Below are positions 33,479 to 43,615 of a stretch of DNA of 64,000 bases, piece after piece. The notes beneath the pieces were generated by a model, which was not told where the DNA came from, ran no database searches, and saw only the letters and a program-made list of their open reading frames with translations. Both the position numbers and the translations under genes were made by a program. Position 1 is the stretch's first letter, and every line of letters begins with the position of its first letter. The stretch comes from Climacium dendroides (Eukaryota; Streptophyta; Bryopsida; Hypnales; Climaciaceae): assembly GCA_950106755.1 (NCBI GenBank), contig OX467087.1, positions 15,876,047 through 15,940,046 on the forward strand. Reading direction: 5' to 3'.

Positions 33479-35905
33479 CAATTACAAAAAGGAAGTTTAC
33501 GGTACAATTAAGGTTAAAGTGCTAAACATTTCCATTATGATCTAACCGTTGATCTTTCCGAACTCAACGTCTTGAATCGAAGACCATGACAGCAGAGAGA
33601 GCCCTTTCTATGGCCCTTGTGCGTTGCACGTTATCTACTGAACAATTCTTGGTAATTCATTTTCAAAAACTTGAATAAAACAATGAAAGGTACCAAAACA
33701 AGAGATTTACATGGTACTACTATGAAATTAGTTGGATTCAACTAATTATCTAACCGTTGATCTTCCCGAACCCAACGGCTTGAATCGAAGACTATGACGG
33801 CAGAGAAAGCCCTTTCTATGGCCCTTGTGAGTTGCACGCTATCTACTGAACAATTCTTGGTAATTCATTTTCAAAAACTTGAATAAAACAATGAAAGGTA
33901 CCAAAACAAGAGATTTATATGGTATTACTAAGAAATTAGTTGGATTCAACTAATTATCTAACTGTTGCTCTTCCCGAACCCAACGGCTTGAATCGAAGAC
34001 CATGACGGCAAAGAAAGCCCTTTCTATAGCCCTTGTGCGTTGCACGCTATCTACTGAACAATTCTTGGTAATCAGTTTTCAAAAGCTTGAGTAAAACAAT
34101 GAGAGGTACCAAAATAAGAGATTTACATGGTACTACTATGAAATTAGTTGAATTCAACTAGTGATTTAGTGGTCTCTGCTAGTATCCCTTTTCTTGGTAC
34201 TTTGAAGTAAAAAAATTCAGTTTAGTAGTGAAAGTGGTAGCGTGTTTGTTATAGCAAGGTAGAATGTTTAGGTACTGGGTGTTTATGTAGGGATTGAACA
34301 TGTTTATATTTATGTTTTGTGAAGTTGATGTATGCATTAGCGTTCAAGAGTTTTCAAATTTATTAGTTAGTTAGGAAAATTAGAAATTTCACATAAAACT
34401 CAAATATTATTTGGTTTGAATTTGTAGAGTTTGAGTTTGGAATAAATGGCCAGCATGTTTTTGTAAAACTTTTAGAAACATTTCATAACAAGTGGCTTCA
34501 AATATCTAAGAATCATGTAAATAATTTGTTTGATGTCACTTGCGATGACAGTATTTAAGCATGAATGCAAATGAACCAATTACAAAAAGGAAATTTATGG
34601 TACAATTAGGGCTAAACTGCTAAACATTTACATTATGATCTAATCGTTAATCTTCCCGAACCCAACGGCTTGAATCGAAGGCCGTGACTGTAGAGAGAGC
34701 CCTTTCAATGGCCCTTGTGCGTTGCACGCTATCTATTGAACAATTCTTACTAATCAATTTTCAAAAACTTGAGTAAAACAATGAGAGGTACCAAAAACAA
34801 GAGATTTACATGGTAGTACTATGAAATTAATTGAATTCAACTAATGATTTAGTCGTTGATCTTCCCGAAGCCAACGACTTGGATCGAAGACCATGACTAC
34901 AAACAGAGCCCTTTCAATGGCCCTTGTGCGTTGCATGCTATCTACTGGACAATTCTTGGTAATCAATTTTCAAAAACTTAAGTAAATCAATGGAAGGTAC
35001 CAAAACAAAAAATTTACATGGTACTTCTAAGAAATTAGTTGGATTCAACTAATGATCTAGCCGTTGATCTTCCCAAACCCAACGGCTTGAATCGAAGACC
35101 ATGACGACAAAGAGAGCCCTTTTTATGGCCCTTGTGCACTGCATGCTATCTACTGAACAATTCTTGGTAATCAATTTTCAAAAACTTGAGTAAATCAATG
35201 AAAGGTACCAAAATAAAAGATTTACATAGTACTACTATGAAATTAGTTGGATTCAACTAATTATCTAACTGTTGCTCTTCCCAAATCCAACGGCTTGAAT
35301 CGAAGACCATGATGGCAAAGAAAGCCCTTTTTATGGCCCTTGTGCGTTGCACGCTATCTACTGAACAATTCTTGGTAATCAGTTTTTAAAAACTTGAATA
35401 AAACAATTAGAGGTACCAAAACAAGAGATTTACATGGTACTACTATGAAATTAGTTGGATTCAACTAATGATTTAGTGGTCCCTGCTAGTATTCCTTTTT
35501 TGGTACTTTGAAGTAAAAAAATTGAATTTGGTAGTGAAAGTGGTAGCGTGTTTGTTATAGCAAGGTAGAATGTTTAGGTAGTGGGTATTTACGTAGGGAT
35601 TGAACATGTTTATATTTATGTTTTGGTGAATGTCTTTTATGTTTTGTGAAGTTGATGTATGTATTAGCGTTCAAGAGTTTTCAAATTTATTATTTAATTA
35701 GGAGAACTAGAATTTCACATAAAACTCAAATATTATTTGGTTTGAATTTGTAGAGTTTGAGTTTGGAAAAAATGGCCGGCATATTTTTGTAAAACTTTTA
35801 GAAACATTTCATAACAAGTGGCTTCAAATATCTAAGAATCATGTAAATAATTTGTTTGATGTCACTTGCGATGACAGTATTTGGGCATGAATGCAAATGA
35901 CAAAC
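33479..35905 (+). repeat. higher-order tandem array of 208-bp units (3 + 4 copies)
   Basis: Seven units start (at CCGTTGAT or its variants) at 33546, 33754, 33962, then 34644, 34853, 35061 and 35269: a period of 208-209 bp. Each unit has CCGTTGATCTTCCCGAAC followed by CCAACGG (a small hairpin), then GCCCTTGTGCGTTGCACGC, then GGTACCAAAACAAGAGATTT, then the palindrome TTAGTTGGATTCAACTAA. A ~480-bp spacer with GTAGCGTGTTTGTTATAGC follows unit 3 and again unit 7. The flank AATTACAAAAAGGAA(A/G)TTTA opens both blocks (33479 and 34578). So a ~1.1-kb block was duplicated in tandem, and one block has one more 208-bp unit. Confidence 0.95.
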
Positions 35906-38764
35906 TATTAAGTATACTTGAGAGGGCATATTTTTTAATTTAGTCCATTAAAAGGGAAATTGAAGTTGAGAGCTACAAAATAAAGCAAAGATCTAAAGAA
36001 AATAGTAAAAGTATTGAATACATTGCTTGGATCAAAAGGTATTGATATTCAAATACCGTACTTGGAAAGAGTGGAAATATTAGAAGCATAAAGAAGTTAG
36101 TAATGCAACTTGACATTGTGAATGGGCACCTCTAAAAATGTCACAATTGTATATAAAAGTAACTACAATACATCAAAATGGCACATTGTAAGAATCAAAA
36201 CACAAATTAAGTGCAAAATGTCAAGCTTAACAACAGGGGGTCAATTATAAAGTGCACCGCAAAAATAACAAAGGGATAAAAAAGAACCATAGCTCCTTTA
36301 TAACGTGAAAGAAACAAAAAATATGGGAGTAAGTGAGAAGTACCGGTAGATTTTTGGTCCTATTAAAATGACATTAAGCAATGTGTGAAAGGTACAAAAT
36401 GCAAATGGGTCATTAATTGGCCAAAGATGTTGGAGATATGGCCTATTTTGATTGGAACTAATTTTAGTAAGAATGAGATTTTGTTACTACAATATAAAGG
36501 GTTTTGTCTTTAAGAGCAACCTACATTATCACCAAATTGACTCTTCAACATGTCAAAAGTATTAAAGAGCATTCTATATAATCAATCGTTGTCATCAAAT
36601 CTAACTCAATATTCAACAATTTGAAATAACAAAATCATACGTGAAATTATAAATGCACTTACAATAGAACAGAGGAACAAGTAGGAGACCGTAGAAAACA
36701 TTAGAGGGCAAATCGTAGGAGTGATGTTGCTTTATTTTCCGAGTCTAGGTGCAATAGTATAATTGGAGATACGATCAAAGAGCAACAAAAATGTCTATAA
36801 AATTATAGTGGGTATGTACCTCACATGCACATGCCTCAACTTTGTAAATATGGTTGTTTCCGCAATTGAAGTTGTCAGCAATATGGAAATTGCAAGCACT
36901 TGTATTATTTGTTTAGATACTTTTACAAGATAGACATCCATTACAACATATTCATTCATGCACTGACTTATAACTTCAACAAGTTGAAGTTCAATAAGTT
37001 GAAGTTACTTTTAGTTCAAGCAAAGATTGTAATTGTTTTAAAATAGGCATGACCTTTTAATGTTTTTAAACCACTTCCTTTTATATAAAAAACTTGTGAC
37101 CTTTGAAATTCAACTTTCATGATGGTTATTTCTAATGTATCTGAGTTAAAAATCCCAATCATCATGGAAGTTGAATTCACACACTTTTTAGCATAAAACT
37201 ATGATTCATTCATCATTGGGATTTCCAATGTACCTTAGTATAAGAGGACTTCTTTGGATGAGGCTTTTACTTTTGGGTTAGTGTTAGTTGTATGCCGCAA
37301 ATAATTATGGTAGACTATTTGGTGAAAAGATGTAATCCCCCTCCTCTTGCTCCCCCTTTCTCATTTTTTATTTAAAAAAATTTCAGACCGTAGATCTTCA
37401 CATAGGAAAAAAAATAAAACCAATTTCCAAATCATTGATCTAGAATACAAAAATGTATACGAAAATAGATACAAATATAAATTCAAAATACAAATATAGA
37501 TACTTGTACAAAAGATGAGTATGGATATATGTATAGAAGACGGATATGAATATATATAGAGAGAGAAAGAGAGAATACGAATATAAATATAGAATACGAA
37601 TATGAATACAGAATATATGATATATGCATGACTACAAGTACAAATACAGAAGACATATACATGTAACATACTAAAATAGTAAAATCCCATATCAATTGTA
37701 CAACCCCATGTTAATTTCAAATTACAAATTAGGGGTGGGGGATGTTTAGAGTTTGGTTGAGGTTGAGGTTGGGGTGGGGTTTGGAAAATTAAAAAAATAT
37801 TTAATTTGGGTTGGCAGTTGAATTGGAAAGTTAAAAAAATATATATTTAGTTTGGATGGAGGTGGGGTGAACCTTTGCCTCACTATCCACCCAAAAAATA
37901 GGTTATACATTGTACCATAATCTGAAGGTTTTGTACTTCATAGAAGTTCTAATTTTAAAAATTCAATTTCTTTTTTTCATGTGTTCTCATAGCCTTTATA
38001 TTGTATAAAAAGAGGCTAGATCATCCTCCCCTTTGTTTTTGTGAGTCGTATTTGAACTTTTTGTTTCGCTAGAAATGACAAGTGGCAAATTCTAAGAATT
38101 TTTTTTCAAAATCCACAATCATAGGAGTAGCAATTATAGGTCTTAAAATTTACTAAAAAAAATAAATTTTATTCATATTTTTCAAATCAAAAAAAATATT
38201 AGGTAAAAAAAAATTGAAGGCTCTAGGCTCACAAGCTCTCTACTTATAGCTCACAAGCTTGTACATTGGTGGTGGTGTTCTATTAATCCTTGTTCAAAGT
38301 GACATTGTCATTTCCAAAAATGGTATTTATTTTGATACAAAAGTTCAATTCAATTCAAATTTTACTATCATTCAAATGAGTTCCTAAAAGGTTCATAGAT
38401 CTATCACAATTTTAAAGTTTACCTTAGAAGAGTAGCCACAACCATTTTGATCCTTTTTGACTAATATAAAAAAAAATTTCATCTAATTTATTATGTACAA
38501 CTTTAATAATAATATATGCACATCCACTATTAAAAAAATCCATATCCATTCAAATATAAATTTCATGTAGTTCTATTGATAGATAGGATTGATTAGGACA
38601 ACATCGTTCACACACTTTTTAGCATTGAACTATGTTGATTCGAACAATGCCCAAATTTTATTTTAATTCTTCCAAAACAAATTTTTCTTTGTTGCCCAAA
38701 ACTTTCTTGGATAGAAAAGGAATTTTTTTCAAAAATAGGCAACCCAACATGTAAGCAATTATGT
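35906..38764. other. AT-rich intergenic DNA
   Basis: No gene was found. A low-complexity stretch at about 37440-37640 consists of imperfect GAATA(C/T)(G/A)AATATA-like repeats and accounts for a long but meaningless minus-strand frame there. Confidence 0.55.
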
Positions 38765-39165
38765 TAGTTATATTTATTTATGTTTCATTTCTATTTTGCA
38801 ATGTCAGCAGACTTTGGAGGCCTATATCTCCTTCCTTTTGAGTCTATTTTTCATGAAACTTGTTGAAAACAATTCATTTGAAGTCTAGTTTTAGTGGTAA
38901 ATTTTTTAATTGAATCTAATTTTTTTCTTAAAATTTGGAATGCATTTTTCTAGCGGTGGTTTTAGTTGTATTTATTCATTTTCCGTTTCTCTTTTGCAAA
39001 TTCACCAGACTTTGGAGGTCTATATTCCCTTCACTTTAAATTTGCTTTTCATGAAACTTGTAGGAAACAATTTATATTGAAGTCTAGTTTTAGTGGTAAA
39101 CTTTTCAATTTAATTTAATATATTTTGAAAATCTGGCAAAGAATTTTCTAAAGGTGGCTTGGCCA
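38765..39165 (+). repeat. two-copy tandem repeat, period 198 bp
   Basis: AGACTTTGGAGG(C/T)CTATAT occurs at 38809 and 39007. Each is followed by TTCATGAAACTTGT and GAAGTCTAGTTTTAGTGGTAAA and preceded by TTATTTATTCAT-like text. Part of this (GAAGTCTAGTTTTAG) recurs in the element at 50505. Confidence 0.85.
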
Positions 39166-39290
39166 AAACTTAAAGTTGAATTGTTTAAATTTTGAGTAGT
39201 TTTCATTTAGAAGTTTGAATACTTCAAATTTAGGAGTTTGAATAGTTCAAAACTTAAATTTTGAATAGTTCAATATTTAGATTTCATATT

Positions 39291-39930
39291 TTAACCCCTA
39301 ATTTACTCTTGTCCCCTCGAAAGACCAAATGGATTTCATGTAGGTTTCTATGACCTCTTTTTTTTATTAAACTTGTTCATAAAACAAACTATCTTATCAT
39401 TTATCTCAAAATATAGTTTTGAGAAATTTATAAATTTATATTTGAAATTTTCAAATTTATATTTGAAATTTATTTATTTCAAATATTATGTTTTTGTATA
39501 TATATGAAGCTTTGATTCACTCTATTTGAACTTATAATGAAAAAGTTATGAAGAACCTTAATTTGAGGGCAATCTAAGCATCTTGGTGAAAATTATCTAT
39601 AGAGTTTGTTTTTTAATGCAATATTTTTTATAAATTCTTTTTTTTTTGGCAAGGATAAATCAGCATTCTAGAATAATCTCATTGTGTTTAATTCCATCTC
39701 AAAGCTATTAATGGTTCAGTTTTTTGTTCAATTTAAATCCATATCTTTTTAACAATTTTTAAAGATTGAAAATGAAGTTTGTTTTCTTCAAATTTTTTTT
39801 AGACTTTGAATTCAATTCTTCAACATGAATTTTTTTTTAAATCAAAGGCCATAGTGCAAAAAATTTCAACAAATGGTGGTCAAATTCATTTAAAATTGTG
39901 GACTAGCATTCAAAAATATTGTTCTTAGAG
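39291..39930 (+). mobile_element. TTAA/CCCCTAA element, copy G, truncated on the right
   Basis: The left end TTAACCCCTAATTTACTCTT is followed by the family interior: AAGCTTTGATTCACTCTATT near 39508, then GTTATGAAGAA, ATTCCATCTCAAAGCTATTA, and ACTTTGAATTCAATTCTTCAACAT. No right terminus is found after it. Confidence 0.72.
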
Positions 39931-40329
39931 GAGTCAAATTACAAAAAATAAAAAATCTTCAAAACCCACTATGTATACTTATTGTATTACACTTTAGAAT
40001 ATAAGTTAGAAATTCAATTAAATTATAAGTTTGAATTCTAATTAAAGTATATTAAATAGAAAATTAAATGAAAATTGCATAAAAAATTTGAATTTCTATT
40101 TGGATTTGAATTTATTAGAAGTGAATCAAAGTTTGAATTTTCATTAAATTATTTGAATCAAACTTTAAATTAGAATTGCATTTTATTAAAAAAAATTATC
40201 AAATTCTAAGTTTGCATCATAATTATGGAATTTAATTGGAATTCAAATCAAATTCAAAATCAAATTATACTCACTTTAAAAATTTTAATTGATTTCAATT
40301 CAAAATTTGAATTCATACTCTATAGAAAA

Positions 40330-40620
40330 TTCCAAATGATTTTGATAGATTTTGGAAGATTCTATACAATTTCCAATAGATTTCTGAAAGATTTTTTAAA
40401 AGATTCTAATACATTTTTATAGATTTCTAAAAGATTTTTATAGATTTTAATTTATTTTAATTTATTCTATTAGATTCAAATAGATTCTTAAAATATTTCA
40501 CAAGATTTTCAAAAAGAATCTAAAAAATTTCAAAAAATTATGAAAGATATTTGAGAAATTCAAATGATTCCAATAGATTCCTAAAAGATTTCCAAAAAAA
40601 TCCAAAATTTTCTTAAATAC
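40330..40620 (+). repeat. degenerate AGATTT(C/T)TAAA-type repeats
   Basis: A run of loosely periodic 10-12 base units of the form (T)AGATTTCTAAA. It is low-complexity DNA rather than a defined satellite. Confidence 0.5.
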
Positions 40621-41191
40621 TACTTGAAAAATGACAACTTGTAATTTCTTGTTAGATGGTCACTTTCTAGTTTATTTCTAAACTATTGTTAGGGACCTTA
40701 CTTTTATTTTTAATGGGCTTTTGGGTCATAATATTAATATTCAACAAAGCAAGGTACTATTTAGTAGGAGTGTTTTGAGGCTTGGCCTTGGTGTAAACTG
40801 GCCTTCAAGCAACTTTGTAAAAGTATTGTAGCAGAAATGTTTGATGGTTAATCATTAATGATATTTATAAGGTACTTCTATCTTACGCAAAGTTATAGAG
40901 GCCTTAGGGCTTTAAAGTTGATCAAGTCTTCTAAAAAAAGAAATCATACTATAGTGTGTTGCATAATGTTATTAATCAACATTTAGGGGGGGCTTTATGT
41001 TCCCTTAGAAAGCAAAAGCCTCCAACATTGCAACTTCCTAGCCAACCAATGATTCTCTACAACATTCTAATCAATCAATGATTCTTTGCAACTTACTAGT
41101 TTGTCAATGATTTTTTGTAGGTTAAACTAAATTCACTCTCAAGAATCTAAGGAGGGATTATCCAATCCTAAGGGAAAATAGTTAAGACTTG

Positions 41192-43056
41192 TTAACCCCT
41201 AAAAGACCAATTAACATCTTTTGACAATATAAAAAATTTGGGCAATTCACTAAGAATAGAGATATTCATTATATTTTTTGAATTTATATTGGATGTGGAA
41301 ACAAGGAATACCTTGTTGATCAACCAAATTTTCTTATAATTGGATTTTTCTATGAAGAGTTGTAGGAAAAATGTCATTTTGATGGACAAGGGGCAACACA
41401 AGCATGGTTATTTATTTAAAGAAAAATTCGCATCTACAATGCTTGGAGGACAAGACCTTGAGCAACTTATTGCACTAGATTTAAGACTAGGTATTTTTGA
41501 CATTTTCTTGAATTCATAAACTTGTTATAATGCATCATGATAATTTTTTCACAATTTATTGGGATGTGGTTGCAATCAAGTATAACCATCCTATTAACCA
41601 TCCTTTCAAACACCATTTAGGATATGTGTGATGAGATAAGAAAAAAGCTCTTTATAGAAGATGGGTGGTAGGAGGTAAAACAACCCATGTGGGATATGTA
41701 AATTAGAATTAGTGAGAGTTCAATCATTTTTAAGAGTCAAATGTAGGAATTGTGTTCAAAGTAAAATTTTAAACATCATTTTGGCATAATGGAATAAAAA
41801 ATTTCAGAAAACTTAAAACTAACAAAAATTGAAAAATCAAGGTAAATTTCATCTCCAAAAATTCGTTTGAGATTTAAAATCTTCAATCAAAAGTTATGGA
41901 CAAAGTTTAGAGAAAGATTGGAAGGGACATTTTCTTTGACATTTTCAAACATCCTCTCTAAATTTTGTTCATAACTTTCAATTGGAGATTCTAAATCTCA
42001 AATGGATTTTTGGAGATGAAATGTACCTTGATTTTTCAATTTTTGTTAGTTTTAAGTTTTCTGAAATTTTTTATTTCATTATGCCAAAATGATGTTTAAA
42101 AGTCTACTTTGAACACAACTTCTACTTTTGACTCTTAAAAGTGATTGAACTCCCACTAATTCTAATTTACATATCCCACATGGGTTGTTTTACCTCCTAC
42201 CATCCTTCTTCTATAAAGAGCTTTTCTTCTCACCTCTTCACACATGCTATCCAATGGTTATTAGAGCTATGTGAGATAGTAGCCATATGTTTGATTTTTT
42301 AAAATTAAAAGGTGAATTTTTTATAATTATTTTTTATGGTACATAGGTAGGTACATCTTGAAAATTGAAGAAACCGTTATCCAATGTCGGGAATCCATGA
42401 AGGGTCGGGCATAGCTAACCCTGATTCGTTCTCCTATGCTTAGTCCAATGTACCCAATTGTCCTTTCACTTTAGCTTGGCCATTTCAGAACTTGAATGTA
42501 CACCACTTTGGATTGATCAAACTTGTCAAAGTTTAGATATTTAGGGCGATTTTTTTCTTTCTCGTAGGGCTAGCTCGCTGAAACCTAGAATTCTATTATT
42601 CACATTTTGAAGAGATTATTATATGTGCAAGCTATAAACTATTAAAAAAAAAAAAGGACTTTGTATGAGAGTTTCCTTGAAGCTAGTTTTCTATTGAAAT
42701 TTTTTGGTATGTATTTCCCAATTTGAAATGTTATGAAATTTTTTGAACTTGTATTCAACTTTGTCACTAAAAAAAAAAAAAAAAAATTTCAAACCTAAAA
42801 GTGATATTAACTTGTGCAAAAGCCTTTCCAAATCAAAGTGTCCTCCAAATATTTTTTTCAATTTCAAACACTATAATCTCACAAATTGTATGGTTTGATC
42901 CTCCCATTTTTTTACAACATAATGAAGTAGTCTACCACTAGATCTTACAGTAAGATGCCACAAGATTTCATTTGTCATTTTTGAAGGGCTTCTGTAATCA
43001 CATAGTCCATTTGAATTTTTTTTGATAGGACATAGTCAAAGAACTTTAGGGGTTAA
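41192..43056. mobile_element. TTAA/CCCCTAA element, copy H, with a nested palindrome
   Basis: The left end TTAACCCCTAAAAGACC and right end AACTTTAGGGGTTAA are inverted repeats, both with TTAA. The total is 1.87 kb. About 650 bases of this are a separate palindromic element (41611-42262), leaving about 1.2 kb. It has no transposase frame. Confidence 0.65.
41611..42262. mobile_element. ~650-bp near-perfect palindrome (foldback element)
   Basis: Two arms of about 310 bases are reverse complements around a centre near 41935. Anchors are AGCTCTTTATAGAAGATGGG at left and CCTTCTTCTATAAAGAGCT at right, with CCCATGTGGGATATGTAAAT at left and ATTTACATATCCCACATGGG at right. Mismatches are sparse (a few per 100 bases), so the arms are young or are kept similar. 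Near its ends ATGTGTGA/TCACACAT-like text also pairs. It shares its end motif with the smaller palindrome at 53784. Confidence 0.92.
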
Positions 43057-43206
43057 CCCTAAAGAACACTATTTGGAGGTCAAATTGTTGTGCAAGACCT
43101 CCATTTCTCATACTAAATTCTAAAGATGAACATCTACACTTCTATCCTATATAAAAGAATTCTTTATCATCCATCAAACACTTAGTGTTTGCAACCTTGT
43201 TCTATG

Positions 43207-43615
43207 GTTAATAATGTTTATGTGGGACTTGAATGCCACTTGATTGTTGCTTGGGTCCATACTCTCACCTTAAAGTCAATAATGTTTATGTGGGATATGA
43301 ATGCCCCTTGATTGTCACTTGAATCCTCACCCTCGTTTTAGGGTCAACAATGTTTATGTGGGACATAAATATTCCTTGACTGTCGCTCGAGTCCATGCCC
43401 TCATTTTAGGATTAACAATGTTTATGTGGGACATAAATGCCCCTTGATTGTCACTTGAGTTAGCGCCCTCATTCTAGGGTTAACAATGTTTATGTGGGGC
43501 TTGAATGCCCCTTGATCGTGGCTTGAGTCCGCGCCCTCATTGTAGGGCTAACAATGTTTATGTGGGACTTGAATGTCGCTTGGATGTCTCTTGATTGGTT
43601 CGCTACCTCACGCAT
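43207..43615 (+). repeat. six-copy 68-bp tandem array
   Basis: AATGTTTATGTGGG starts at 43212, 43280, 43349, 43417, 43485 and 43553, a constant period of 68-69 bp. Each unit continues with TTGAATGCC(C)CTTGATTGT, then CTTGAGTCC and CCCTCAT(T)TTAGGGT(T)AACA. Later units become GC-richer (GTCCGCGCCC). The array ends where a GC-rich block begins. Confidence 0.95.

Noticed and set aside
33479..35905. CRISPR-like regular repeats
   Set aside because: Units are 208 bp and contiguous, with no short unique spacers, in a plant nuclear context; this is a satellite-like array.
37361..37720. 119-codon minus-strand frame rich in Y, I, S and F
   Set aside because: It lies over low-complexity GAATA/TATA repeats; its composition is explained by the repeat.
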